Positions 33,385 through 42,730 of a DNA stretch of 64,000 nucleotides are shown here, in pieces. Made by a program: the position numbers and the translations under genes. Origin of the DNA: Sphingobium sp. TKS (GTDB lineage: Bacteria > Pseudomonadota > Alphaproteobacteria > Sphingomonadales > Sphingomonadaceae). Below the pieces are notes generated by a model. It saw only the letters and a list, made by a program, of their open reading frames with translations, was not told the DNA's origin and did no database searches. Positions within the stretch are counted from its first letter, which is position 1. Each line of letters starts with the position of its first letter. The stretch covers positions 2,731,001 through 2,795,000 of the forward strand of contig NZ_CP005083.1 in the NCBI RefSeq assembly GCF_001563265.1, given 5' to 3'.

Positions 33385-33488
33385 ATACCTAGCCAGCGGT
33401 GCAGAATTGGCATAAGGATTCGGTCATGGAAGCGAGATGCTCCCATCGAAGGGCTGCATGGCCCTTGCGCAGAACAGGGACGGGATGC

Positions 33489-34670
33489 ATGGCCGAGCTG
33501 GAGGGAATGGAAGCGCAATTGTTCCGGGAGGAAGCGCGCGCATGGCTGAAGGCGAATTTTCCGCCTTCGCTGACCAATGCCCCATCCATCCATTTCGTCA
33601 GCGACCGGCATGCAGCGGAATCCAATGCCGACTGGTGCCTTTGGCGCGAACGCATGGCGGAAAAGCGCTGGGGCGTGCCGACTTGGGAACCGCGCTATGG
33701 CGGCGCCGGCCTCACAGAAGCGCATGGCAAGATCATCGGTCAGGAACTGGCAGCGATCGGCGGTTTCAACCCGATCCGCAGCTATGGCACGATGATGCTG
33801 GGCCCGACACTGTTGGAATATGGCAGCGAAGAACAGAAGCTGGAGCATCTGCCCTTCATCGCCACCAATGAACGCCGCTGGTGCCAGGGCTTTTCGGAAC
33901 CGGGCGCCGGGTCCGACCTTGCCTCGCTCCAGACCAAATGCATCGACATGGGTGATCATTGGCTGGTCAGCGGGCAGAAGATTTGGACATCGGGCGCCGA
34001 TCAGGCCGACTGGTGCTTCGCCCTCGTCCGCACCGACACCAGCCGGAAACAGGGCGGCATCAGCTTCCTGCTGATCGACATGAAATCCGAAGGGGTGGAG
34101 GCGCGGCCGATCGTCCTCATCAGCGGATCGACCCATTTCTGCGAGGTCTTCTTCAACGATGTGAAGGTGCCCAAGGGCAATCTGGTTGGAGAGGTCAATC
34201 AGGGCTGGGCCATCGCCAAGCGCCTGCTCCAGTTCGAACGCAACAGCCTGTCGGACGTGAAGGCGGAGATCACGCCGCTGGCTGCTCTGGCCCATGAATA
34301 TTGCGGCACCGACGCGCTGGGCCGGATCGACAATCCCGATCTGCGCACGCGCATGGTGCGCAATGCGATGCGACACGAAGCCTATCTGGCGACGGTATCG
34401 CGCCTGACCAGGGAAGCCCGGAGCGGCGAGCCGAGCAATGGCGTGTCCGCGCTCAAAAATCTCTGGTCGGGGATCATCCAGGACCGGGCCGAACTGCTGA
34501 TCGAACTAATGGGCGCCAATGGCCTTGGCTGGGCGGGCAAGCATTATGCTGACGCCGAACAGGAAGCGACGCGGGCCTGGCTGCACAGCAAAGCCTTCTC
34601 GATCTACGGCGGCAGCTACGAAGTCCAGAACAACATCACGGCGAAGCGCACGCTGGAACTGCCGGCCTGA
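33489..34670 (+). CDS. Acyl-CoA dehydrogenase, subunit-like member 1 of a pair
   Basis: This flavoprotein introduces a double bond in an acyl-CoA. The 393-residue protein has the three-domain ACAD pattern: WGVPTWEPRYGGAG, the FAD-contact WCQGFSEPGAGSDLASL, and the C-terminal SIYGGSYEVQNNITAKRTLE. In place of the common YEGTSEIQ it has YGGSYEVQ, as in the subclass whose catalytic base lies elsewhere. It starts at ATG 33489, giving MAELEGMEAQLFREEARAWL. It is immediately followed by a second divergent ACAD, an arrangement known from heteromeric FadE pairs of steroid and bile-acid degradation. Confidence 0.9.
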   Translation: MAELEGMEAQLFREEARAWLKANFPPSLTNAPSIHFVSDRHAAESNADWCLWRERMAEKRWGVPTWEPRYGGAGLTEAHGKIIGQELAAIGGFNPIRSYGTMMLGPTLLEYGSEEQKLEHLPFIATNERRWCQGFSEPGAGSDLASLQTKCIDMGDHWLVSGQKIWTSGADQADWCFALVRTDTSRKQGGISFLLIDMKSEGVEARPIVLISGSTHFCEVFFNDVKVPKGNLVGEVNQGWAIAKRLLQFERNSLSDVKAEITPLAALAHEYCGTDALGRIDNPDLRTRMVRNAMRHEAYLATVSRLTREARSGEPSNGVSALKNLWSGIIQDRAELLIELMGANGLGWAGKHYADAEQEATRAWLHSKAFSIYGGSYEVQNNITAKRTLELPA

Positions 34671-34701
34671 CAAAGAGACGAATAAGGATGGGATCGGGAG
34701 G

Positions 34702-35847
34702 ATGCTGAACGAAGAACAGCAGATGCTGAAGGACATGGCGTCGGAATGGGTGCGCGATCGCCTGCCCGTAACGGCGCTGCGGTCGCTCTATGGCCATGAC
34801 GGCGGCGGACGGCCCGATGCGGAGGGCTATGATCCGGAAGCCTGGGCCGAAATGGCGCAAATGGGCTGGGCGGGCATCTTGGTGCCGGAAGCGCATGGCG
34901 GATCCGATTTCGGCTATCGCAGCATGGGATTGGTGCTGGAGGAACTGGGCCGGACGCTGGGCGCTTCGCCGCTGCTGAGTTCGGCGCTGGTGGCGGCATC
35001 CGCGCTGCGGCTGGGCGGCACGGAAGCACAGCAGGCGCGCTGGCTGGCGAGCATTGCCGACGGATCGGCCATCGGCACGCTGGCGGCGGAGGAAGGCGCG
35101 CAACATGGACGCGAGAAGATCGCGCTGACGGCGACGGCTTCGGGTGACGGATGGGTGCTGAACGGCGTCAAACGACCTGTGCAGGACGGCATGATCGCGA
35201 CCTTCGCCATCATCGCTGCCCGTACCGGCGGCGCAGCGAGCGACCGGGATGGGATCACGCTGTTCCTCGTCGAAAGCAACGTATCGGGCCTGTCACGGGA
35301 CACGCTGGACCAGATCGACGCGCGCCGCCCGGCCCTCTTCACCTTCGATAATGTCGCCGTGGGCGTCGACGCCGTGCTGGGCGAAGTCGGCAAGGGCGCC
35401 GATCTTCTCGACGCGCTGTTCGACCGGGCGGCCATAGGCCTTGCGGCGGAAATGCTGGGCAATGCTTCCCAGGCCTTCGACACAACGCTCCATTATCTCA
35501 AGACCCGCGTACAGTTCGGCGCGATCATCGGCTCCTTCCAGGCCTTGCAGCATCGCGCGGCGGAGATGTTCGGAGAATTGCAACTCGCCCGCTCAGCGGT
35601 TGAAGCAGCGCTCGACGCCATAGACGCGAATGACCCTGCCCTCCCCGCCCTCGCCTCGCTGGCCAAGGCGACCATGGGGGAGACACTGCACGGCATTTCG
35701 TCGCAGATGGTGCAGCTCCACGGCGGCATCGGCATGACCCATGAGCATGATGCGGGCCTTTATCTGAAGCGAGCGCGGGTAGCGGCGCAATGCTATGGCT
35801 CGACAGCCTGGCATCGCGAGCGCTGGGCGCGGCTTAATGGCTATTGA
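34702..35847 (+). CDS. Acyl-CoA dehydrogenase, subunit-like member 2 of a pair
   Basis: This 381-residue ACAD-family protein begins MLNEEQQMLKDMASEWVRDR after a GGGAGG ribosome-binding site. It lacks the normal AltEPxxGSD flavin loop (here LAAEEGAQHGREKIALTA) and the terminal EGTxEIQ, having QLHGGIGMTHEHDAGLYLKR instead. These features match the non-catalytic or FAD-sharing partner of heteromeric dehydrogenases. It therefore probably forms a complex with the preceding gene's product. The exact substrate is unknown. Confidence 0.85.
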   Translation: MLNEEQQMLKDMASEWVRDRLPVTALRSLYGHDGGGRPDAEGYDPEAWAEMAQMGWAGILVPEAHGGSDFGYRSMGLVLEELGRTLGASPLLSSALVAASALRLGGTEAQQARWLASIADGSAIGTLAAEEGAQHGREKIALTATASGDGWVLNGVKRPVQDGMIATFAIIAARTGGAASDRDGITLFLVESNVSGLSRDTLDQIDARRPALFTFDNVAVGVDAVLGEVGKGADLLDALFDRAAIGLAAEMLGNASQAFDTTLHYLKTRVQFGAIIGSFQALQHRAAEMFGELQLARSAVEAALDAIDANDPALPALASLAKATMGETLHGISSQMVQLHGGIGMTHEHDAGLYLKRARVAAQCYGSTAWHRERWARLNGY

Positions 35848-35872
35848 GGTGGGGGCTATTGAGGCTAGCAGC

Positions 35873-36889
35873 ATGTTATCGCGTGAAATCCAACTGAAGC
35901 GCCGCCCGATCGGCACTCCGCAAGCGGAAGACTTCGCCACGGTCACCGTCGACACGCCGACGCCCGGTCCCGGAGAGGTACAGGTCCGCAACCTCTGGAT
36001 GGCGGTCGATCCCGCCATGCGCGGACGGATGAGCGACGCCAAAAGCTATGTACCGCCCTTCGCCCTCGATGCGCCGATGGAAGGGCCAGCGATCGGAGAA
36101 GTCATCATCTCCAACGATCCGGCTTACTCGCCAGGCGACCTTGTCTTTTCGCGGCGGGGCTGGAGGGAGGTCTTCAACGCCCCCGCCAGCGCGCTCCAAA
36201 AGCGGGACAAAAATGCCCTGCCTGCCCAGGCCTGGCTCTGCTTTGCAGGGATGCCCGGCCTCACCGCCTATGCCGGGCTGATGCGGATCGCGCAGTTGAA
36301 GCCGGATGACGTGGTGTTCGTCTCGGCAGCATCCGGCGCGGTGGGATCGATCGCCTGCCAGATTGCGCGCAATATCGGCTGCAAGGTGATCGGAACGGCA
36401 GGCGGGCCGGAAAAGACCGCTTTCCTGAGCGACGTGTTGAAGGTCGACGCCGCCATCGACTATAAGGCCGAACCCAATTTGACCAAGGCGCTCGCCCGCG
36501 AGGTCAAAGCGATCGGCGCCACCGGCATCGACGTCTATTTCGAAAATGTCGGCGGTGATCATTTGCAGGCGGCGCTTGCACTGGCGAACAATTTCGCGCG
36601 CTTCGCGGTGTGCGGGATGATCTCGCAATATAATATCACCGACGCGCCGGTCGTGCCGCGCAACCTCACCATGATCATGACCAAGCGCATCCGCATGGAG
36701 GGCTTCATCGCACTCGACCATATGGACCTTGAGGGCGAGATGGTGGAGCGGATGACGGCCTGGAACGCCGCCGGGCAGATGGCCTCGGCGGAGACGGTCT
36801 ATGAAGGGATCGACAAGGCGCTGGACGCTTTTTGGGGCCTGTTCACCGGCGCGAATATCGGCCGGACCATGGTGAAATTATATGTATGA
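35873..36889 (+). CDS. NADPH-dependent MDR oxidoreductase (leukotriene B4 dehydrogenase/CurA-like)
   Basis: The product is a zinc-free medium-chain reductase acting on the C=C bond of enones or enoyl compounds. The 338-residue protein has the family segments NLWMAVDPAMRGRMSD, CFAGMPGLTAYAGL and the Rossmann motif VSAASGAVGSIACQIARNIG with KVIGTAGG, and DVYFENVGGDHLQAAL. ATG at 35873 is preceded by GAGG; longer in-frame starts lie within the preceding gene. In this operon it probably reduces an alpha,beta-unsaturated ketone or CoA ester. It overlaps the following CoA-transferase gene by 8 bases. Confidence 0.9.
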   Translation: MLSREIQLKRRPIGTPQAEDFATVTVDTPTPGPGEVQVRNLWMAVDPAMRGRMSDAKSYVPPFALDAPMEGPAIGEVIISNDPAYSPGDLVFSRRGWREVFNAPASALQKRDKNALPAQAWLCFAGMPGLTAYAGLMRIAQLKPDDVVFVSAASGAVGSIACQIARNIGCKVIGTAGGPEKTAFLSDVLKVDAAIDYKAEPNLTKALAREVKAIGATGIDVYFENVGGDHLQAALALANNFARFAVCGMISQYNITDAPVVPRNLTMIMTKRIRMEGFIALDHMDLEGEMVERMTAWNAAGQMASAETVYEGIDKALDAFWGLFTGANIGRTMVKLYV

Positions 36890-38090
36890 ATTGCTGAAAG
36901 GCCTGCGGGTCGTCGAGGGCGCCGCCTTCATCGCCGGGCCGTCCTGCGGCCTGCATCTGGCGCAGATGGGCGCGGAAGTGATCCGCTTCGACTCGATCGG
37001 TGGCGGACCGGATTACCGGCGCTGGCCGGTCGCACCCAGCGGCGACAGCCTTTATTGGGAGGGGCTGAACAAGGGCAAGAAATCCATTGCCATCGATCTC
37101 GGCCGCCCCGAAGGACGCGAACTGGCGGTAGCGCTGGCGACCGCGCCGGGGGAGAATGCCGGGCTGTTCCTCACCAACTATCCGGTGAAGGGGTTCCTCA
37201 GCCACGAAACGCTGGCGGCGAAACGCGCTGACATCATCACCGTGCGGGTGATGGGCTGGGCGGATGGATCGCCAGCGGTCGACTATACGATCAACGCCGC
37301 CGTCGGCGTGCCGCAGATGACGGGGCCAGCCGATGATGATCGCCCGGTCAACCATGTGCTGCCGGCCTGGGATCTGCTGGGCGGAGCCTATGCCGCCTTC
37401 GCCATGACATCGGCCCTCCTCCGCCGCAGGATCAACGGTCAGGGCGCGGAAATCCGGGTGCCGCTGTCCGATCTCGCCGCGTCCAGCCTGTCGCATCTGG
37501 GTTCGGTGGCCGAAGTACTGTCCTCAGGCGACCGGCCCCGCATGGGCAACGACCTGTTCGGCGCCTTCGGGCGCGACTTCGTGACGGCGGACGGCAAGCG
37601 GCTGATCGTCGTCGCCATCACGCCCCGCCAGTGGTCCGGCCTGCTCAAGACGCTGGACCTCAGCGATGCGGTTGGCGCGATCGAGGCGGAATTGGGCGTC
37701 AGTTTCGCCAAGGATGAAGGCGCCCGCTTCACCCACCGGGCGCGCCTCTTCCCGCTGTTCGAGGCAGCATTCGCAACCCGCACGGCCAAAACGCTGAAAC
37801 CCGCCTTCGACGCGGGCGGCGTGACCTGGGGCGAATATCAGACGCTGCGTCAGGCGGTAACGACCGACCCGCGTCTGTTCACCGCCAATCCGCTGTTCGA
37901 GACGCTCACCCATCCGAGCGGCCTCACCTATCCCACATCCGGTCCGGCGGGAACGCTGGCCAATGAAGCGCGGGGCGCCGTCGCGATCGCGCCAAAGCTT
38001 GGCCAGCATACGGACGAAGTGCTCGCCACCGTGCTCGGCCTCGACAGCGGCGCGATCGGACGGCTGCATGATGAAGGACTGGTGGCATGA
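36882..38090 (+). CDS. CaiB/BaiF-type CoA-transferase (class III)
   Basis: The enzyme moves CoA between carboxylic acids. The 402-residue protein has LKGLRVVEGAAFIAGPSCGL, LAQMGAEVIRFDSIGGGPDYR and NKGKKSIAIDLGRPEGREL of the family; the conserved catalytic Asp probably is that in AVDYTINAAVGVP (about residue 134). It overlaps the MDR gene upstream and the MaoC gene downstream (ATGA), so the three are translationally coupled. It probably activates the acid formed by the aldehyde dehydrogenase or recycles CoA from an end product. Confidence 0.9.
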   Translation: MYELLKGLRVVEGAAFIAGPSCGLHLAQMGAEVIRFDSIGGGPDYRRWPVAPSGDSLYWEGLNKGKKSIAIDLGRPEGRELAVALATAPGENAGLFLTNYPVKGFLSHETLAAKRADIITVRVMGWADGSPAVDYTINAAVGVPQMTGPADDDRPVNHVLPAWDLLGGAYAAFAMTSALLRRRINGQGAEIRVPLSDLAASSLSHLGSVAEVLSSGDRPRMGNDLFGAFGRDFVTADGKRLIVVAITPRQWSGLLKTLDLSDAVGAIEAELGVSFAKDEGARFTHRARLFPLFEAAFATRTAKTLKPAFDAGGVTWGEYQTLRQAVTTDPRLFTANPLFETLTHPSGLTYPTSGPAGTLANEARGAVAIAPKLGQHTDEVLATVLGLDSGAIGRLHDEGLVA

Positions 38091-38911
38091 CCATCACCGA
38101 AACCGACATCGCCCATTGGCGGACCTGGATCGGCAAGACCGAAAGCCGCACCGAAACGCTCGATGCCCAAGCCCTCATCCGCTTCGCCGCCGCCATCGGC
38201 GAGCCGCTCAATGTCGGGGAGGTTCAGCCCTCCCTCGCCCATTGGGCCTTCTTCCTGCCCGTCGCCGCCGCCGACCAGATCGGCCCGGACGGCCACCCCA
38301 GGCGCGGCGGCTTCCTGCCTCCGGTCAGCCTGCCCCGGCGCATGTTCGCAGCATCCGAAATGGCGTTCAGCGAACCCCTGCTGCTCGACCGGGAAGCCAC
38401 GCGCATCTCCACCGTGCAGGATGTTGCGCACAAATGCGGCCGCAGCGGCGAGCTGATCCTGCTGACCGTCGACCATCGCATCATGCAAGGGGACAGCGAA
38501 CGCGTGCGCGAGACGCAGACCATCGTCTATCGCGATGCAGGCGCGCCCACTCCAGCGATCACGCCCGCCGCCTTCCCAGCCGAGGCGCAGGATGTGGCGT
38601 GGACGCCTTCCACGGTCGACCTGTTCCGCTTTTCCGCCGTGACCTTCAACAGCCACCGCATCCATTACGACCTGCCCTACGCGACCAGCGAAGAAGGCTA
38701 TCCGGGTCTCGTGATCCATGGCCCCTTCACCGCCACGAAACTGTTCGGCCACGCCCGCTGTGGCGGACGCGAACCCAGCCGTTTCTCCTTCCGCGCCGTC
38801 GCGCCGGTTTTCCAGGGCCAAAGCGTGCTGCTGCGCGAGGATGAAGGCGGCCGCTTCCGCGCCATCCGCTGCGACGGGATGGACGCCATGGTGGCGGACG
38901 TCACTTACTGA
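38087..38911 (+). CDS. MaoC-like/FAS1-type dehydratase (mesaconyl-CoA hydratase-like)
   Basis: This is a 274-residue double hot-dog protein. The N-terminal half resembles the FAS1-like dehydratase domain (ETDIAHWRTWIGKTES), and the C-terminal half holds the hydratase motif FSAVTFNSHRIHYDLPYATS, with the Asp/His-type residues, followed by YPGLVIHGPFTATKL. Such proteins hydrate 2-enoyl-CoA or mesaconyl-CoA. Given CoA-transferase and ACAD neighbours, it probably supplies the hydration step of the beta-oxidation-like sequence. A GAGAGGAG ribosome-binding site for the next gene follows its stop. Confidence 0.87.
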   Translation: MTITETDIAHWRTWIGKTESRTETLDAQALIRFAAAIGEPLNVGEVQPSLAHWAFFLPVAAADQIGPDGHPRRGGFLPPVSLPRRMFAASEMAFSEPLLLDREATRISTVQDVAHKCGRSGELILLTVDHRIMQGDSERVRETQTIVYRDAGAPTPAITPAAFPAEAQDVAWTPSTVDLFRFSAVTFNSHRIHYDLPYATSEEGYPGLVIHGPFTATKLFGHARCGGREPSRFSFRAVAPVFQGQSVLLREDEGGRFRAIRCDGMDAMVADVTY

Positions 38912-38935
38912 AAGTTTCAGAGAGGAGATTTCGAG

Positions 38936-40090
38936 ATGGACGCTGAGACGTTCGAACTGTTCCGCACCACCGTCCAGCGCTTTGTCGCGGAAAAGCTGAT
39001 CCCTGCGGAGGATGCGGTCGAGGAAGCGGATGCCGTCCCCGAAAGCATCATCCAGCAGATGCGCGACATGGGCCTGTTCGGCCTTTCCGTGCCGGAGGAA
39101 TTTGGCGGCCTTGGCTGCACGATGGCGGAGGAAGCGGCGATCATTCGTGAGATCACCTGCGCTTCGGTCGTGTTCCGCTCGGTCATCGGCACCACGGTCG
39201 GCATCGGTAGCCAGGGCATCGTCATGGACGGGACCGAAGAGCAGAAAAGCGAATGGCTGCCCAAATTCGCCACCGGGGAAGCCATAGCCAGCTTCGGCCT
39301 GACCGAGCCGGAGGCAGGTTCCGACGCGGGATCGCTCCGCACCGTGGCGATCCGGGACGGCGACAATTACCGCATCACCGGCACCAAGCGCTTCATCACC
39401 AACGCCCCGCGCGCCAGCGTCTTCACGCTGATGGCGCGCACCGAACCGGACGTGAAGGGCGCGGCGGGCATTTCGGCCTTCATCCTGCCCGCCAACACCC
39501 CCGGCATCAGCTTCGGCAAGCCCGACAAGAAAATGGGGCAGAAGGGATCGATCACCACCGACGTCATCCTGGACGATGTGATCGTCCCGGCGAAGGCTAT
39601 CATCGGCGGCGTGCCCGGACGCGGCTTCAAGACGGCGATGAAGGTGCTGGATCGCGGGCGCATCCATATCGCGGCGGTGTCGCTCGGCATGTGTCAGCGC
39701 TTGATCGACATGGCGCTGCAATATGCGATGGAACGCAAGCAATTCGGCCAGCGCATTGCCGACTTCCAGCTTGTGCAGGGCATGCTGGCCGACATGAAGG
39801 TCGACATGCTGACCACCGAAGCGCTGATGCAGTCCGTCGCGGCGAAATTCGACGCGGGCGAACCCGTCAGCCTCGAATGCGCGGCGCTCAAATATTATGC
39901 ATCCGAAGCCGTGGGCCGGATCGCGGATCGCGCCGTGCAAATCTATGGCGGCGCCGGTTACATGGCCGAATATAAGGTCGAGCGCTTCTATCGCGATGTC
40001 CGGCTGCTCCGCATCTATGAAGGCACCAGCCAGATCCAGCAGACCATCATCGCCAAGCAGATGATCCGCCAGGCCGAAGCCTCCCGCTGA
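38936..40090 (+). CDS. Acyl-CoA dehydrogenase (canonical catalytic type)
   Basis: This 384-residue homotetrameric-type ACAD has AGAGGAG at ideal spacing before the ATG. Conserved elements: FGLSVPEEFGGLGCTMAEEA, the flavin-binding ASFGLTEPEAGSDAGSLRT, GTKRFITNAP, AMERKQFGQRIADFQLVQGM and the catalytic loop LLRIYEGTSQIQQTII, in which the Glu (about residue 361) is the usual base. It therefore should be enzymatically complete, unlike the paired ACADs upstream. It probably oxidises a shortened acyl-CoA in the same pathway. Confidence 0.94.
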   Translation: MDAETFELFRTTVQRFVAEKLIPAEDAVEEADAVPESIIQQMRDMGLFGLSVPEEFGGLGCTMAEEAAIIREITCASVVFRSVIGTTVGIGSQGIVMDGTEEQKSEWLPKFATGEAIASFGLTEPEAGSDAGSLRTVAIRDGDNYRITGTKRFITNAPRASVFTLMARTEPDVKGAAGISAFILPANTPGISFGKPDKKMGQKGSITTDVILDDVIVPAKAIIGGVPGRGFKTAMKVLDRGRIHIAAVSLGMCQRLIDMALQYAMERKQFGQRIADFQLVQGMLADMKVDMLTTEALMQSVAAKFDAGEPVSLECAALKYYASEAVGRIADRAVQIYGGAGYMAEYKVERFYRDVRLLRIYEGTSQIQQTIIAKQMIRQAEASR

Positions 40091-40112
40091 TCTCCATTTG
40101 AAGGACATTCCC

Positions 40113-41309
40113 ATGCGCAGAGCCGCCATCGTCGCCCCCATCCGCACCGCCGTCGGCAAATATGGCGGGTCGCTCAAAAGCTTTTCGGCGGGCGATCTGG
40201 GCGCCGTCATCATCAAGGCGCTGGTCGAGCGCACGAAGATCGATCCGGAGCGGATCGACGACGTGGTGTTCAGCCAGGGCTATGGCAATGGCGAGGCGCC
40301 CTGCATCGGCCGCTGGGCGGCGCTGGCGGCGGGCCTGCCGGAGTCCATCCCCGGCGTGCAGCTTGACCGCCGTTGCGGCTCCGGGCTTCAGGCGGTGATC
40401 GATGCGGCCATGCGCATCCAGACGGGTGCGGCCGATATCGTCATAGCGGGCGGCGTCGAGAGCATGTCGAATGTCGAATATTATTCGATGGACCATCGCT
40501 GGGGTGCCCGTTCGGGTTCAACCCAGTTCCACGACCGTCTGACTCGCGGCCGGGTCATGTCCCAGCCGATTGCCCGCTACGGCATCATCAGCGGCATGAT
40601 CGAGACGGCGAACAATCTCGCCAGGGATTACGACATCTCTCGCGAAGCCTGCGACGAATATGCCGCGATGAGCCACCAGCGCGCCGCCGCCGCCTGGAAG
40701 GCGGGCAAGTTCGACGACGAACTGGTTCCCGTCGCCGTGCCCCAACGCAAGGGCGAACCTGTGATGTTCGCCAGGGACGAAGGCATCCGCGCCGACGCGA
40801 CCCCGGAATCGCTTGCGCTACTCAAGCCCATCGAAAAGGACGGCGTCGTCACTGCGGGCAACGCGAGCCAACAGAATGACGCCGCGGCGGCCTGCCTGGT
40901 GGTGGCGGAGGACAAGCTCAGCGAACTCGGCCTCGAACCGATGGGCTATCTGCATAGCTGGGCGGCGGCAGGCTGCGATCCCTCGCGCATGGGGATCGGG
41001 CCGGTCCCGGCGGTCGAGCGGCTGTTTGCCCGGACGGGACTTGGCTGGGGCGACATCGATCTGGTCGAACTCAACGAAGCCTTCGCGCCGCAGGTGCTGG
41101 CTTGCCTCAAGGGTTGGAACTGGGACGATCGGGACCGACTGAACGTCAACGGCTCGGGCATTTCGCTCGGCCATCCGATCGGAGCGACGGGCGGCCGCAT
41201 CCTCGCCAATCTGCTGCGGGAATTGCAGCGGCGCGACGGGCGCTATGGTCTGGAGACGATGTGCATCGGCGGCGGCCAGGGTCTCGCTGCGGTGTTCGAG
41301 CGGGCCTGA
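40113..41309 (+). CDS. Acetyl-CoA acyltransferase (thiolase)
   Basis: Thiolase cleaves a 3-ketoacyl-CoA with CoA to release acetyl- or propionyl-CoA. The 398-residue protein has the nucleophile Cys in QLDRRCGSGLQAVIDA (about residue 88), NEAFAPQV (about 320), the His motif GISLGHPIGATGGRI (about 350-364) and the second Cys in MCIGGGQG (about 384). The ATG at 40113 follows GAAGGA; TTG at 40098 is a less likely start. It closes the seven-gene operon, and a perfect hairpin follows. Degradative thiolase is favoured by context over biosynthetic. Confidence 0.94.
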   Translation: MRRAAIVAPIRTAVGKYGGSLKSFSAGDLGAVIIKALVERTKIDPERIDDVVFSQGYGNGEAPCIGRWAALAAGLPESIPGVQLDRRCGSGLQAVIDAAMRIQTGAADIVIAGGVESMSNVEYYSMDHRWGARSGSTQFHDRLTRGRVMSQPIARYGIISGMIETANNLARDYDISREACDEYAAMSHQRAAAAWKAGKFDDELVPVAVPQRKGEPVMFARDEGIRADATPESLALLKPIEKDGVVTAGNASQQNDAAAACLVVAEDKLSELGLEPMGYLHSWAAAGCDPSRMGIGPVPAVERLFARTGLGWGDIDLVELNEAFAPQVLACLKGWNWDDRDRLNVNGSGISLGHPIGATGGRILANLLRELQRRDGRYGLETMCIGGGQGLAAVFERA

Positions 41310-41312
41310 CCT

Positions 41313-41344
41313 AAATCCTCCCCATCGCCAGATGGGGAGGATTT
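41313..41344. terminator. Bidirectional terminator between thiolase and EamA genes
   Basis: A perfect 14-base stem, AAATCCTCCCCATC with GATGGGGAGGATTT, closes on GCCA and is flanked by A and T runs on either side, suiting both convergent transcripts. The stem core also occurs at 4837-4858. Confidence 0.85.
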
Positions 41345-41347
41345 TAA

Positions 41348-42268
41348 CTACTCCGCCCCCTTCCGATCCGGCGACAGTGCAATGATCGCCACCCCAATCA
41401 ACGCCAGCGTCCCGCCGCCGATCATCACGGCCGTAATCGGCGTCCCGAAATAAAGCGACGCAAACACCGTCGACATCACCGGCGCCGCCAGCATCAACGG
41501 CATGATCGTCGAGATCGGATAGCGCTGAAGCAACCATGCCAGCGTCCCCTGCCCAATGATCGTAGACCCCAGGCAGGTGAAGGCAAACCAAGCCACCGGC
41601 ACCCATCCCACATGCGCCAATCCGGCGATAGCGGGACGCTCGAACATCAATGCGAAGGGCGCCAGCGTCGCAACGCCCATCAGCCCGTTCCAGGCCTGAC
41701 CGTTCATCACGCTCACCCCGACCAGCTTGCGCTGCACCAGCGTGGCGCCGCCCCAGATCATCGCCGCGCTCGCCATCACCAATATGGCGGGCACTTCGGT
41801 CAGGATATGCGGGTCGAACACCAAAGCCGCCACGCCCGCAAAGGCCAGGATGACCCCGGCAATCTTCCGCCCATTGAGCTTCTCCCCCAGCAACAGCGCC
41901 CCCAGCAGCAGCGAGAAAGGCACGCTGAGCTGCCCCGCGATCGCCAGCGCGCCGACATTGGTCGCCATGAACAGCGCCAGATTGAGCAGCAACAGGAACA
42001 ACCCGCCGTTCAAAAAACCATAAAGCGCCAGCCAGCCGGTCCTCCCCGGCAGCAGCCGGATCGCGGGCGCGCACAGCAGAAACACCGTGCCCATGCGCAA
42101 CGCCACCGACAGCAGCGGCGCCGTCGCGTCCACCACCACCTTCATGGCGATCACGTTGAGCGCGAACATGACATTCACTAAAAGGGCCAGAATCATTCCC
42201 GCCGGCCCAAAACGCCGGACCACCTCCGCTGCACCACCCTCCATCGCGCGTCCTTCTTCAATCGCCAT
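41348..42268 (-). CDS. EamA/DMT-superfamily transporter
   Basis: The product is a 306-residue inner-membrane protein with ten predicted helices in two EamA repeats (MILALLVNVMFALNVIAMKV..., then VPAILVMASAAMIWGGATLV...). LLLGEKLNGRKIAGVILAFA and IGGGTLALIGVAIIAL are typical ends of the repeats. It may export a metabolite or amino-acid-like product of the pathway. It is divergent from the cytochrome c gene with an operator-like motif in between, so probably belongs to the same regulon. Confidence 0.9.
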   Translation of the reverse strand: MAIEEGRAMEGGAAEVVRRFGPAGMILALLVNVMFALNVIAMKVVVDATAPLLSVALRMGTVFLLCAPAIRLLPGRTGWLALYGFLNGGLFLLLLNLALFMATNVGALAIAGQLSVPFSLLLGALLLGEKLNGRKIAGVILAFAGVAALVFDPHILTEVPAILVMASAAMIWGGATLVQRKLVGVSVMNGQAWNGLMGVATLAPFALMFERPAIAGLAHVGWVPVAWFAFTCLGSTIIGQGTLAWLLQRYPISTIMPLMLAAPVMSTVFASLYFGTPITAVMIGGGTLALIGVAIIALSPDRKGAE

Positions 42269-42292
42269 TCAGACTCAGGCTGCTATTGGTTT

Positions 42293-42312
42293 ATTTATGC
42301 ACACTGGTATAG
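42293..42312 (-). promoter_or_regulatory. Operator-like motif, site D (TATACCAGTGTGCATAAA)
   Basis: Read on the minus strand it matches the site at 42731 at 14 of 18 positions, including CCA and GTGCA. It is in the short gap between the divergent EamA and cytochrome c genes. Confidence 0.5.
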
Positions 42313-42346
42313 AATCTAGTCGGTAATGAAGGGAAGAGGATAACTG

Positions 42347-42721
42347 ATGATTTCGAAACTCGTCGCGTTCGCCACTGCCATGCTGATTGCGAGCCCCGCA
42401 CTCGCCCAGGCGGGCGACGCCACCAAGGGCAAGGCGGTCTTCGCCCGTTGCATGGCCTGCCATTCGGTCGATCCGGGCGTGAACCGGCTCGGGCCATCGC
42501 TGGCCGGAGTGATAGGCCGCCCATCGGGCACGGTGGCTGGTTTCGCTTATTCCCCCGCCATGAAGAACGCCAAGATTCACTGGGACGCCAAGTCGCTCGA
42601 CGCGTTCCTGACCAAGCCAGCCACGAAGGTTCCGGGCACGAAGATGATCTTCGCTGGCCTGCCCAATCCGGCGGATCGCGCCAATCTGATCGCCTACCTA
42701 GCCAGCGCGAGCAAGAAATAG
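42347..42721 (+). CDS. Class I cytochrome c, periplasmic
   Basis: This 124-residue protein has a cleavable signal peptide (MISKLVAFATAMLIASPALAQ), a single heme-attachment site CMACH (near residue 35), the following GPSLAGVIGRPSG, and a Met ligand in GTKMIFAGLPN. It is similar to mitochondrial-type cytochrome c. It would carry electrons in the periplasm, possibly from a quinoprotein or flavoprotein dehydrogenase of the pathway that is not visible here. GAGGA-like sequence lies before the ATG. Confidence 0.93.
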   Translation: MISKLVAFATAMLIASPALAQAGDATKGKAVFARCMACHSVDPGVNRLGPSLAGVIGRPSGTVAGFAYSPAMKNAKIHWDAKSLDAFLTKPATKVPGTKMIFAGLPNPADRANLIAYLASASKK

Positions 42722-42730
42722 CATGAAAAC

